Below, in pieces: positions 14,514 to 21,454 of a stretch of 24,426 bases of DNA. Numbering within the stretch: the stretch's first letter is position 1; each line of letters begins with the position of its first letter. Location: assembly GCA_009778355.1 (NCBI GenBank), contig WRJY01000333.1, positions 1 through 24,426 on the forward strand, given 5' to 3'. The position numbers and the translations under genes were made by a program. Origin of the DNA: Desulfovibrionaceae bacterium. Lineage in GTDB: Bacteria > Pseudomonadota > Gammaproteobacteria > Burkholderiales > Burkholderiaceae_C. The notes below the pieces were generated by a model that ran no database searches, was not told the origin of the DNA, and saw nothing but the letters and a program-made list of their open reading frames with translations.

Positions 14514-14969
14514 ATGAGCAAAACCGACACCACCGAAGCGCACAACGGCGCTCACGACGCCCAGCCCACCGCAGCCAGTCGCCCCGCCGCCGGGCCGTCC
14601 CAAGGCGGGGCAGCCCCCTCAGGGGGCAGCGCACCATGCGAAGCAGGGGAGCGTGGGGGCTTTACAGCACCGCAGACCGTCACCGTGACGCTGGAAGCGC
14701 CCATTGCGCGCGGCAAAACCGCCATCACCACAGTGCAGTTGCGCAAGCCCAAGGCGGGCGAGCTGCGCGGGCTGCTGCTGACCGACCTGCTGCAAATGAA
14801 AGTCGATGCGCTGGCGCTGCTCTTGCCGCGCATCAGCACGCCCACGCTTACCAAGCCGGAGATCGACGCGCTAGACCCCGTTGACCTGATCGCGCTTGGC
14901 GGCGAGGCCATCGGTTTTTTCTTGAGCAAGGGGCAGAAGGCGCACAGCGCCGAATCCCCGAACGAGTAG
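14514..14969 (+). CDS. E: Tail assembly protein E (P2 gpE-like) with repeat inserted in frame
   Basis: GpE and its frameshift form are tail assembly chaperones for the tape measure in P2-like phages. The conserved core starts at about residue 50 (TVTVTLEAPIARGKTAITTV, then RKPKAGELRGL) and runs to LGGEAIGFFLSKG. At 151 residues it is longer than P2 gpE (91) because the N-terminus contains, from about residue 23 to 49, an inverted copy of the dispersed repeat read through without a stop as SRPAAGPSQGGAAPSGGSAP. A -1 slippery site lies near the 3' end. Confidence 0.88.
   Translation: MSKTDTTEAHNGAHDAQPTAASRPAAGPSQGGAAPSGGSAPCEAGERGGFTAPQTVTVTLEAPIARGKTAITTVQLRKPKAGELRGLLLTDLLQMKVDALALLLPRISTPTLTKPEIDALDPVDLIALGGEAIGFFLSKGQKAHSAESPNE
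14582..14660 (-). repeat. Dispersed double-hairpin repeat, copy 4 (inverted, inside gene E)
   Basis: This is the only inverted copy. Read on the minus strand it runs from the CCCCCACGCTCCC end to GGCCCGGCGGCGGGG with both hairpins in place. It lies wholly within the reading frame of gpE and keeps it open. Confidence 0.88.
14915..14921 (+). promoter_or_regulatory. Programmed -1 ribosomal frameshift site (T TTT TTC)
   Basis: In the gpE frame the codons are GGT TTT TTC, giving the slippery heptamer T TTT TTC. A shift by -1 leads into a frame that is open from here to 15100. P2 makes E+E' by a -1 shift at a similar T-rich heptamer, so both the place and the direction agree. Confidence 0.85.
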
Positions 14970-15100
14970 AGCAGGCCATGGCCGACCTGGCCATCAGCTT
15001 CCACTGGCGGCCCGCCGATATGGATGGCATGACGCTGAACGAGCTGATGGACTGGCGCGAACTGGCGCGCCAGCGGATGCAACCCGATCAAGATCGCTGA
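14921..15100 (+). CDS. E': Frameshift extension E' (product E+E')
   Basis: After a -1 shift at 14921 the ribosome would add 59 residues to the first 136 codons of gpE, giving a protein of about 195 residues. The -1 frame has no stop between the slippery site and 15100. It reads LEQGAEGAQRRIPERVEQ and then MADLAISFHWRPADMDGMTL and NELMDWRELARQRM, which matches the P2 E' region, with its WRPADMDGMTL-type core. An internal ATG at 14978 could be called as a separate 40-codon gene, but the frameshift product is the known form in P2. The dual product resembles lambda gpG/gpGT. Confidence 0.83.
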   Translation, partial: LEQGAEGAQRRIPERVEQAMADLAISFHWRPADMDGMTLNELMDWRELARQRMQPDQDR

Positions 15101-15118
15101 CAGGTGTTACAGTGAGTC

Positions 15119-15373
15119 ATGGACTTTGTGCTGCAAATCATTGGCTGGGCGTTCGTGGGCTTGCTGTTCTTGTCGGCGTTGAGCGTGGCCGGCTGCTTCG
15201 TGCTCTATCCTGTGATGTGGTGGATGGAAGCGCGCAACGAACGGAAGTTGCAGAACATGCTGGATTCGATTCACCGCGAGTTCCCGTTTACACGCGAGGA
15301 CTACGGCAAAAGGCAGCTTGCCGACGTAGTCGATTCGATTCTGGGCGAGTCTTCTCCCGCACACAAAGCCTAG
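15119..15373 (+). CDS. Small single-span membrane protein between E' and T
   Basis: I do not recognise this 84-residue protein. It has one strongly hydrophobic segment (IIGWAFVGLLFLSALSVAG, about residues 7-33), an aromatic border (YPVMWWMEARNERK) and a soluble charged C-terminal half. In P2 nothing lies between E' and T, so it is an inserted extra gene. A role in superinfection exclusion or membrane anchoring is conceivable from its shape, but the sequence does not show it. No clear ribosome binding site is visible. A short repeat of a fourth family follows the stop. Confidence 0.6.
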   Translation: MDFVLQIIGWAFVGLLFLSALSVAGCFVLYPVMWWMEARNERKLQNMLDSIHREFPFTREDYGKRQLADVVDSILGESSPAHKA

Positions 15374-15378
15374 CGCCT

Positions 15379-15412
15379 GTAGGTTGGGGTGAGCCGAAGG
15401 CGATGCCCAACA
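15379..15412 (+). repeat. Short imperfect-palindrome repeat (fourth family) before T
   Basis: The sequence GTAGGTTGGGGTGAGCCG and the following AGGCGATGCCCAACA form an imperfect palindrome (TTGGG with CCCAA). I recall this as a widespread intergenic repeat in proteobacterial genomes. It lies in the spacer between the small membrane protein and the tape measure gene. Confidence 0.6.
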
Positions 15413-15448
15413 TGGGGCGTCTCGCCATGTTGCCACGGGAGGCGCGCC

Positions 15449-18148
15449 GTGGCAGTTGACCGGCTACAGCTTCAAGTCATTCTGGACATGGCCGACAAGG
15501 CGTCGGCCCCGCTCAAGCGCGTTACGCTTGGCGCGACGGAATTCGGCAAGAAAATCACCGAATCTGAGAATGCGCTGAAAAAACTGCAACGCCAGCAGCA
15601 GATGTTTGCCCGCGCGCGCGACCTGCAACAGCGGTTTGGCGAGAACAAAAGGGCGCTCGACAAAGCCAGGGCCGATCTGGGAATTTACCTGTCGGCGCTC
15701 AAAAAAGGCGGCGACATTGCCAAGAGTGTTGGCAAGCCTTACCGCGAGGCGCAGGCGCGTGTCAACGAACTGGCCAAGGCGCACCGCAAGCTGACCGATC
15801 AACTGGTGCAGATGCGCGGCGCGCTCACGCAATCGGGCGTCAAGAACCTTGCCACCGATGAGGCCCGGCTGGCCGAAAAAATAAAGTCGGTCAACACCCA
15901 GCTTGAACGGCAACGGCCCCGGCTGGAAGCCATCGAGCGGATCAACGCGCGCCACACCAAGACCATGATGCACATCGGCATGGCATCGGCCACGGGCTAC
16001 GCTATGCGCGCCTCCGGTTCGCATTTTTTCGGGGCCATGGGCGGCGTCTTGGGGCCAAGCAAGCACGGGCAGATAGAGGAGGCGCGCATTCGCGCCCTGG
16101 GCCGCCCCGATGGCGAGACCAACGATGCCATTGCCTACGCCAAGAAACTGCGCATTGCGGGCGCCAGCGCGGTGGAAAGCATTGGCATGATGGGCGACGC
16201 TCTGTCGGTGTTCAATGACGCGCACGAAGCGAAGCTGGTCTTGCCCATGATGGCCAAGATGAAGGCCGCCAACCAAGTGCTGTATGGCGAAGAGGGCGGC
16301 GACCGCGACCGGCAGTTGCTGGACATGCTGAAAGTGGGTGAAGGGCGCGGCGGCGGCAAGGACGAAGCCGCCATGGCCGTGCAGGCCGACTGGATACAAA
16401 AGGCCATCAACGCATCGCGCGGGCGCGTGGACGCGGAACAGTACCGGCAAGCCCTGCAACGGGGCGGCGTCATGGCCAAGGGCATGAGCGACGCGGCGTT
16501 CTTCGGCCTGGAGCCTCTGATTCAAGAGGTTGGCAGCGGCGGCACGGTGGGCAACGGTTTGATGTCTGCTTACCAGAACGTCATCAACGGCAAGGCCACC
16601 AAGGGTTCGATCAAAATCCTGGGCGACGCCGGTCTGATTGGCGACTACAGCAAGGTCGATCATGACAAGGCCGGGCAGATAGCGCACATCCGCGCGGGCG
16701 CGCTCAAGGGGTCGCGGCAGTTTCAGTCCGACCCGCTGATGTGGGTGCATGACGTGCTGCTGCCAACGCTCAAATCACGCGGCTACACGACGCCGGAGCA
16801 GATCAAGAACGTCATCGGCGGCATGTTCAGCAACCGCTCGGCATCCAACCTGTTCGTGACGATGGCGCAGCAGATCGACCAGTTAATGGCCGCGCGCGAA
16901 CGCCTGGGCAAAGCCAAGGGCATCGACGCCACGCACCAGGAAGCGCTGGGCACGCCGGATGGCAAGGAACAGGCGTTGAAAGCGCGGCGCGATGACCTGT
17001 ACAAAAAAATCGGCGACGCCGTCATGCCGACCTACGTCAAGCTGCTGGAAGTGCTGACCAAGGTCGTTGAAAAGGTAGCGGCTTTCGTTGAGCAGAACCC
17101 CACAATTGTCAAGTGGGTCGCCATTGTCGCAGCCGCGTTCATGGGGCTGGTCATGGCCGGCGGCTCGCTGATCATTGTCCTGGCCTCCATTTTTGGGCCG
17201 ATACAGTTGATCCGGTTTGCACTGGCGCGCATGGGCGTTGCCATGTTCGGCGCGCGCACGGCCAGTCAGGTACTGATGAGCGCGCTGCGCGGCATGTGGT
17301 CGGCGCTGGGCGCGGTGTTCCGGGGCGCATGGCGGCTGCTGTCCGGCGGCTTGGGCGTTCTGCGCTCGCTCGGCACGGTGCTGATGACCGTGGGGCGCGT
17401 GGCCATCGGCTTTTTGTTCACCCCGCTGGGCGCGGCGCTGGCGCTGCTGGCTGGCGCGGCCTATCTGGTGTACCGAAACTGGGACGGCATCGTGGGCGGC
17501 CTGAGGGCGATCTGGGGAAACATCAAGGAATGCGTGCTGGAGTTCATCGAAAGCCCCGCCAAGGGCTTGGCGCGGCTGGCGATGCTGCCGGTGACGGTGA
17601 TCCAGTACACCGCCGGCGTCGTCGGCATGTTGTTTGAAAAAATAGCCGAGTGGAAGATTCCCTTCATCAGCGCCGGCGCGAAATTCATCGCCGGCATTCT
17701 GGAAGGAATCGCGTCCAAAGCCAAGGCGCTCAAGGATGGCGTGGTCAGCATGGCCTCTGACATCGGCGACTGGTTCAGAGAAAAACTCGGAATCCACAGC
17801 CCCAGCCGCGTGTTCATGGAGTTCGGCGGCTTCATCGGCGAGGGCGCGGCGCTGGGCATTGAGCGCAGCACGCAGCTTGCCAAGAACGCCGCGCTGGCGC
17901 TGGCCGCCGTCACGCTGGCCCCCGTGGGCATGGCGGCCAATCTGCCCGCGCTGCAAGGCGCTGGCTTGGCGCAGCCCGGCGCGGGCGCTGCTGGTGCGCG
18001 CATGGGCGGCAGCAGCTACACCATCACCATCAACGCCGCGCCCGGCATGGCCCCGCAGGCCATCGCCCGCGCCGTGGCCGCCGAGCTTGACCGGCGCGAG
18101 CGCGCCCAGCGCAGCCGCGTCATCAGCCAGATGAGCGATACCGAATGA
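15449..18148 (+). CDS. T: Tail tape measure protein (P2 gpT-like)
   Basis: GpT sets tail length and is thought to help deliver DNA through the inner membrane. The 899-residue product has a coiled-coil N-terminus (KITESENALKKLQRQQQMFA), a mostly helical middle, several hydrophobic stretches at about residues 553-680 (IVKWVAIVAAAFMGLVMAGG, FLFTPLGAALALLAGAAY) and a C-terminal FREKLGIHSPSRVFMEFGG motif that is very typical of tape measure proteins. The frame is open back to 15389, but the GTG at 15449 has GGGAGG about six bases upstream and gives the usual VAVDRLQLQVIL opening, so it is chosen. Confidence 0.93.
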   Translation: MAVDRLQLQVILDMADKASAPLKRVTLGATEFGKKITESENALKKLQRQQQMFARARDLQQRFGENKRALDKARADLGIYLSALKKGGDIAKSVGKPYREAQARVNELAKAHRKLTDQLVQMRGALTQSGVKNLATDEARLAEKIKSVNTQLERQRPRLEAIERINARHTKTMMHIGMASATGYAMRASGSHFFGAMGGVLGPSKHGQIEEARIRALGRPDGETNDAIAYAKKLRIAGASAVESIGMMGDALSVFNDAHEAKLVLPMMAKMKAANQVLYGEEGGDRDRQLLDMLKVGEGRGGGKDEAAMAVQADWIQKAINASRGRVDAEQYRQALQRGGVMAKGMSDAAFFGLEPLIQEVGSGGTVGNGLMSAYQNVINGKATKGSIKILGDAGLIGDYSKVDHDKAGQIAHIRAGALKGSRQFQSDPLMWVHDVLLPTLKSRGYTTPEQIKNVIGGMFSNRSASNLFVTMAQQIDQLMAARERLGKAKGIDATHQEALGTPDGKEQALKARRDDLYKKIGDAVMPTYVKLLEVLTKVVEKVAAFVEQNPTIVKWVAIVAAAFMGLVMAGGSLIIVLASIFGPIQLIRFALARMGVAMFGARTASQVLMSALRGMWSALGAVFRGAWRLLSGGLGVLRSLGTVLMTVGRVAIGFLFTPLGAALALLAGAAYLVYRNWDGIVGGLRAIWGNIKECVLEFIESPAKGLARLAMLPVTVIQYTAGVVGMLFEKIAEWKIPFISAGAKFIAGILEGIASKAKALKDGVVSMASDIGDWFREKLGIHSPSRVFMEFGGFIGEGAALGIERSTQLAKNAALALAAVTLAPVGMAANLPALQGAGLAQPGAGAAGARMGGSSYTITINAAPGMAPQAIARAVAAELDRRERAQRSRVISQMSDTE

Positions 18149-18642
18149 GCACCACGATGATGGCCCTGGGGCAATTCATGTTCGGCCTGGATACGCTGGC
18201 CTTCGAGCAGTTGCAGCGCGCCACCGATTACCGCCACCCCACCAACAGCCGCGTGGGCGCGATGCCCGCGCGCCAATTCGCCGGGCTTGGGGACGACAAG
18301 ATCACCCTGACCGGCTTGCAAGTGCCGGAGTTCAAGGGCGACCGCAAGGCGCTGGACACCCTGCGCAAGATGGCCGCCGACGGCGCGGCCTACGCGCTGG
18401 TGGCTGGCGCGGGCACGGACAACGTGCTGGGCGCGTGGGTGATCGAAAGCGTGCAGCAGACCGGCAGCATCTTCATTGCCGAGGGCGTGCCCCGGCGCGT
18501 GGAATTCAGCCTGCAACTGGACCGCGTGGAAGACAAGCGTGCCGAGCCTGACGGCGGCGCATCCGCCGGTGGCAACCCCGCGTTTGACGACGACTTCACC
18601 GACTACGACGGCGGCGACGGTATGTGGGAATGGTGGCTGTAG
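18145..18642 (+). CDS. U: Tail protein U (P2 gpU-like)
   Basis: GpU is a tail terminator/completion protein in P2-like phages. The 165-residue product opens MSTTMMALGQFMFGLDTLAF and contains DYRHPTNSRVG and GDDKITLTGLQVPEFKGD, all characteristic. The end is an acidic Asp/Gly-rich tail (AFDDDFTDYDGGDG). The start overlaps the T stop as ATGA. A degenerate repeat separates U from D, which are adjacent in P2. Confidence 0.92.
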   Translation: MSTTMMALGQFMFGLDTLAFEQLQRATDYRHPTNSRVGAMPARQFAGLGDDKITLTGLQVPEFKGDRKALDTLRKMAADGAAYALVAGAGTDNVLGAWVIESVQQTGSIFIAEGVPRRVEFSLQLDRVEDKRAEPDGGASAGGNPAFDDDFTDYDGGDGMWEWWL

Positions 18643-18649
18643 ATGACAA

Positions 18650-18726
18650 CCCCCACGCTCGGCACTACGTGTCCTCGCTGCCCACCTAGGGGGCGCGAGC
18701 TTGCTTTGGGCGGCCCGGCGCTGCGC
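18650..18726 (+). repeat. Dispersed double-hairpin repeat, copy 5 (degenerate, between U and D)
   Basis: This is the most diverged copy. It retains the CCCCCACGCTC start, a CCCACCTAGGGGG version of the first hairpin, and TTGGGCGGCCCGGC of the second. The middle has drifted. It fills the spacer between U and D and ends two bases before the D start codon. Confidence 0.7.
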
Positions 18727-18728
18727 TC

Positions 18729-19856
18729 ATGACCGGCCACCACCAGCCCGACTACCGCCTGAACGTTGACGGCCAGGACATCACGTCCAAGCTCGGCGCG
18801 CGCCTGATCGAGCTGCGCCTGCGCGAGTGCCGCGGGGGCGAGGCCGACACGCTGGAAATCACGCTCGACGACGCCGACCGCCGCATGGCCATACCGCCCA
18901 AGGGCGCGCGCATCGCCCTCACGCTGGGCTGGGCCGGCGGCGCGATGTACGACAAAGGCGAGTTCGTGGTCGATGAGGTGGATCACTCTGGATCGCCCGA
19001 CCGCCTCACCATCCACGCCCGCGCCGCCGACATGGGCCGCAGCCTGAACCTGCGCGCGAGCAACAGCTACCACGAAACCACGCTGGGCCAGATCGTGCGC
19101 GAGGTGGCCGCGCGGGGCGGCTTGCCCGCGCACATCGACCCCGAGCTGGACGCCCGCCCCGTGGAGCACGTGGACCAGACCGGCGAGAGCGACCTGAACT
19201 TCATCAACCGCCTGGCCCGCCAGCATGACGCGGTGTGCAGCATCAAAAAGGGCCGGTTGGTGTTTTTGCGCACCGACAGCCGCACCACCGCCAGCGGCGC
19301 GGCCATAAGCGCGATTGAGATCACGCGCCAAGACGGCGACCAGCACCGCTGGCACAGCGCCGAGCGCAGCGCCTACGGCGGCATACGCGCGCGCTGGCAC
19401 AGCAAGCGCCGGGCGCAAACCATGAGCGGGCGCGTGGGCGGCGGACGCACCAAAACGCTCAAAGACACCTACGCCAGCCGCGCCGACGCCCGCCGCGCCG
19501 CCCGCGCCGAGTTGCGCCGGGTGCAGCGCGGCGCGGCCACGTTCAGCCTGACCCTGGCGCTGGCGCGGCCCGAAATCATGCCGCAGAGCGCCGTCACCGT
19601 GTCCGGCTTCAAGCCCGAGATCGACGGCGAGGGCTGGCTGGTGGTATCGGTCGAGCACAGCCTTGGCGATGGCGGTTTTACGACGCGCATCGAGATGGAA
19701 CTGCAAGGCAGCGCGCCCGATGGCGATGCCCCGCCCCCAGCCGATGAAACCGACCCCGGCCCCGGCGACGCCACGGGCGACCTCGCCACCGAAGGCGAGC
19801 CGAATGAGCAGTGGAGCAAGGACGGCGGTGACGACTACGCGCCGCTGGATGATTGA
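18729..19856 (+). CDS. D: Late control / baseplate hub protein D (P2 gpD-like)
   Basis: GpD forms the baseplate hub on which the spike sits, related to T4 gp27, and was first named for late control. The 375-residue product has typical segments: DITSKLGARLIELRLRE near residue 18, an EADTLEITLDD motif, YHETTLGQIVREVAARGGL, and GESDLNFINRLARQHDAV. The C-terminal end is an acidic, Pro-rich tail. It is the last gene of the tail module, as in P2. No strong ribosome binding site is visible because a repeat lies directly in front. Confidence 0.93.
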   Translation: MTGHHQPDYRLNVDGQDITSKLGARLIELRLRECRGGEADTLEITLDDADRRMAIPPKGARIALTLGWAGGAMYDKGEFVVDEVDHSGSPDRLTIHARAADMGRSLNLRASNSYHETTLGQIVREVAARGGLPAHIDPELDARPVEHVDQTGESDLNFINRLARQHDAVCSIKKGRLVFLRTDSRTTASGAAISAIEITRQDGDQHRWHSAERSAYGGIRARWHSKRRAQTMSGRVGGGRTKTLKDTYASRADARRAARAELRRVQRGAATFSLTLALARPEIMPQSAVTVSGFKPEIDGEGWLVVSVEHSLGDGGFTTRIEMELQGSAPDGDAPPPADETDPGPGDATGDLATEGEPNEQWSKDGGDDYAPLDD

Positions 19857-19887
19857 CGGTAGTTCACTCCAGCGATTGTCAACAAAC

Positions 19888-19910
19888 TTGTCCACGGTTT
19901 CTGTGGACAA
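19888..19910. terminator. Hairpin between convergent genes D and the nuclease
   Basis: TTGTCCAC and GTGGACAA form a perfect 8-bp inverted repeat around a 7-base loop in the 78-bp gap between two convergent genes. It is placed to act as a bidirectional terminator, but it has no long T run, so this is a weak call. Each arm also resembles a DnaA box (TTATCCACA type), which is probably coincidental. Confidence 0.35.
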
Positions 19911-19934
19911 ATCAAGGCGGCGAACTGGATGGCA

Positions 19935-20468
19935 TCAATAAGTCATGCGCCAGTCCACACCATGATCCCATCGGCTTTGCCAGTGTTCGAGGTATTGTTT
20001 GGCGACGTCTGAACATGAGTTGATGACCAGCACGTTTTCGCTGTTCCTGCGCTCGGCGGAACTGGTGTAGTTGAAGCTCCCCGTCTGCACCGTCACGCCG
20101 TCGATGACTGCATATTTATCGTGGTGGATTGCGTAGACGCTGACCGTGCGCACTGCAATATCGGCCCCAGCCAGCAGGTTGAGCGCCGCCTCGGAAGCCT
20201 TGCCGTGATTGCCTTTGTCATCGACCAGAACCCGCACATCGACGCCCAGGCGCTTGGCGTCGATGAGCGCGCTCACGACGCTGGGCGACGTGAATGAATA
20301 GGCTGCCAGCCGCACTGACTTGCGCGCCGAACCAATGGCGCGCAGCACCAACGCGGAAGCCGACCCATCCGGACTGAAACCCGACTCCACTGAACACGCC
20401 GCGCCGCTCTTGGCCAGCGCGATAACCGGAACAGCCGCCACCAGCGCGGCAAACGCAACGAACCTCAA
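19935..20468 (-). CDS. Secreted phospholipase-D-family nuclease (Nuc-like)
   Basis: The 177-residue product has an N-terminal signal peptide (about residues 1-25, FVAFAALVAAVPVIALA) and one HKD motif: H116, K118 and D123 within IHHDKYAVID, followed by TGSFNYTSSAERRNSEN. This closely follows the pattern of the single-motif Nuc endonuclease of plasmid pKM101, which is active as a dimer and cleaves DNA nonspecifically. The TTG start has GGAGG about six bases upstream. It lies between the repressor and the tail genes, on the repressor strand, so it may be expressed in the lysogen. Location in the periplasm and a role against incoming DNA are inferences. Confidence 0.85.
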   Translation of the reverse strand: MRFVAFAALVAAVPVIALAKSGAACSVESGFSPDGSASALVLRAIGSARKSVRLAAYSFTSPSVVSALIDAKRLGVDVRVLVDDKGNHGKASEAALNLLAGADIAVRTVSVYAIHHDKYAVIDGVTVQTGSFNYTSSAERRNSENVLVINSCSDVAKQYLEHWQSRWDHGVDWRMTY

Positions 20469-20511
20469 ATCTTCCTCCCATACAACTATCTTTGAGGAAC
20501 ACCCGTGTTCC
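20463..20511. promoter_or_regulatory. Two inverted repeats in the nuclease leader
   Basis: CCTCAAA (20463-20469) pairs with TTTGAGG (20491-20497), enclosing the ribosome binding site of the nuclease gene. Next to it GGAACACCCGTGTTCC (20496-20511) is a 7-bp inverted repeat with a 2-base centre. The first could hide the start region in the mRNA. The second looks like a small operator or the end of the repressor transcript. Function is not shown. Confidence 0.4.
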
Positions 20512-20525
20512 CGCCTCCATCAATA

Positions 20526-20906
20526 TCATCGTTGGCCGCTCCGTGCAGCCTTTTGTTGCGCTGCCAGATTCGCCGTGCCATCGATCACGCGCCGGCCTTT
20601 TTCGTCGGTGGAGCGGTAGTTGTCCAACAGCGCCGCCTCCCGCTTGTCCAGCACCGTACCCGGCACCAAGCCGCGCGCGTCGGGCGTGCGCTGACCGGTG
20701 ACAACGTAGAGCACGTCCAGCCCCAGCGCCGCAAGCCTGCCCAGGTAGTCGGCATTGGGAACGCTGCGCCCCCCCTCGTAGTTGTTCTGTGTGTTCAGCC
20801 CGACTTCACCGCGTTCGGCCATGACGGCTTGCGTCATGCCCAACCGCTCGCGTTCCTCCCTCAGACGGTCGCCGACAGCACAAATTTTTGTGTTATCTGT
20901 TGACAT
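20526..20906 (-). CDS. XRE-family phage repressor
   Basis: This is the likely immunity repressor. The 126-residue product has a helix-turn-helix at about residues 11-65 (RLREERERLGMTQAVMAERG, then TQNNYEGGRSVPNADYLGRL) and a short C-terminal part (LLDNYRSTDEKGRRVIDG) seen in many small XRE phage regulators. There is no S24 peptidase domain, so RecA-driven self-cleavage is not expected. The ATG at 20906 is preferred to a TTG two codons upstream. The gene is divergent from the early genes, and its 5' end overlaps the early promoter and two operator-like sites. Confidence 0.82.
   Translation of the reverse strand: MSTDNTKICAVGDRLREERERLGMTQAVMAERGEVGLNTQNNYEGGRSVPNADYLGRLAALGLDVLYVVTGQRTPDARGLVPGTVLDKREAALLDNYRSTDEKGRRVIDGTANLAAQQKAARSGQR
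20879..20892. promoter_or_regulatory. Operator-like palindrome O1 in the repressor 5' end
   Basis: CACAAATTTTTGTG is an inverted repeat (CACAAA/TTTGTG, 2-base centre) inside the first codons of the repressor gene. A second site of the same form, CCCAATTTTTTGTG at 20908-20921, agrees at 12 of 14 positions and is 29 bp away. Such paired sites next to a repressor gene are expected for its own operators; binding is inferred. Confidence 0.55.
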
Positions 20907-20927
20907 ACCCAATTTTTTGTGTATAGT
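20900..20927 (+). promoter_or_regulatory. Early promoter, with operator-like site O2 in the spacer
   Basis: TTGACA at 20900-20905 is a perfect -35, and TATAGT at 20922-20927 is a -10 with one mismatch; the spacer is 16 bp. It reads towards the small putative DNA-binding genes. O2 (CCCAATTTTTTGTG, 20908-20921) fills the spacer, so a bound repressor would block RNA polymerase. The promoter overlaps the start codon of the divergent repressor gene. Confidence 0.72.
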
Positions 20928-20944
20928 TCACTGTGTTCTGTTGT
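20920..20944 (-). promoter_or_regulatory. Candidate repressor promoter overlapping the early promoter
   Basis: On the minus strand TATACA (20920-20925) is a possible -10, with GTTACA about 18 bases upstream as a weak -35. It shares bases with the -10 of the early promoter, and transcription would start only some seven bases before the repressor ATG, giving a very short leader. This is a face-to-face switch arrangement, as in other temperate phages. Confidence 0.4.
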
Positions 20945-20969
20945 GTAACTCTTTATTCCATCCTACCAA

Positions 20970-21158
20970 ATGGCAACCAAGCCCCGCGCTCACAAGATCA
21001 ATCGCGATCTGCCCATTGCGCTGCGCCTGACCGATGCAGAGCGCGAGCAGGTCAAAAAATTGGCGACCAAGGATGGCCGCAGCTACTCCGGCTTTGCCCG
21101 CCAGATGTACCTGCGCGGCCTGAGCGCCTACCTGTCGGAGAGCCGCACACCATCCTGA
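20970..21158 (+). CDS. Small putative ribbon-helix-helix protein
   Basis: The 62-residue product is the first gene after the early promoter. Its core, PIALRLTDAEREQVKKLATK followed by SYSGFARQMYLRGL, has the strand-helix-helix pattern of Arc/CopG-like DNA-binding proteins. It takes the place of P2 cox, the excision and lytic-switch regulator, but is not clearly related to it. A role in controlling the switch or copy number is inferred from position and fold. No ribosome binding site is evident. Confidence 0.65.
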   Translation: MATKPRAHKINRDLPIALRLTDAEREQVKKLATKDGRSYSGFARQMYLRGLSAYLSESRTPS

Positions 21159-21198
21159 CAGGCCGCCAAGAGCCAGCACGCAGAGGGGGAATTCATAC

Positions 21199-21405
21199 AT
21201 GCACGACGATCCAAACCGCAGACGAACCGAGAAGGTCACCGTTCGTCTCGACAAATACGAGCACCAGTTGCTGGTGTCGTTGGCCGAATACCATGGCGAG
21301 CGGGCGTCCACCATGCTGCGCGCCATGCTGATGCGCGAGGCCAAACTGGTGCAGGACGAATCGCAGGCGGTCATGGATTCCAGGCGCGCCAAGCTGTCGG
21401 ATTGA
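21199..21405 (+). CDS. Second small putative ribbon-helix-helix protein
   Basis: The 68-residue product has KVTVRLDKYEHQLLVSLAEY followed by ERASTMLRAMLMREAKL, again a strand and two helices as in ribbon-helix-helix proteins. Its start has AGGGGG about nine bases upstream, a good ribosome binding site. It is the second of two such genes in a row, which suggests tandem regulators, possibly diverged after duplication or recruited separately. Target and role are unknown. Confidence 0.65.
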   Translation: MHDDPNRRRTEKVTVRLDKYEHQLLVSLAEYHGERASTMLRAMLMREAKLVQDESQAVMDSRRAKLSD

Positions 21406-21423
21406 GGCTCAGAGGGAAGCATC

Positions 21424-21440
21424 TTTTTTTTCAAAAAAAA
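21424..21440. other. T8-C-A8 inverted homopolymer tract
   Basis: Eight T, one C and eight A form a perfect inverted repeat in the gap before the next small gene. In a GC-rich region it stands out. It could bend DNA, act as a weak terminator on either strand or provoke polymerase slippage; none of these is shown. Confidence 0.5.
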
Positions 21441-21454
21441 CGTCCGACGAAAAC

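Noticed and set aside
15464..16750. A 428-codon minus-strand frame opposite the tape measure gene
   Set aside because: The forward frame is a clear tape measure protein; the reverse frame has no family features.
18603..19910. A 435-codon minus-strand frame opposite gpD
   Set aside because: Composition is that of a reverse shadow, and gpD is certain.
19888..19910. Replication origin suggested by DnaA-box-like arms
   Set aside because: Only two imperfect boxes form a simple hairpin between convergent genes; no AT-rich unwinding region or initiator gene is next to it.
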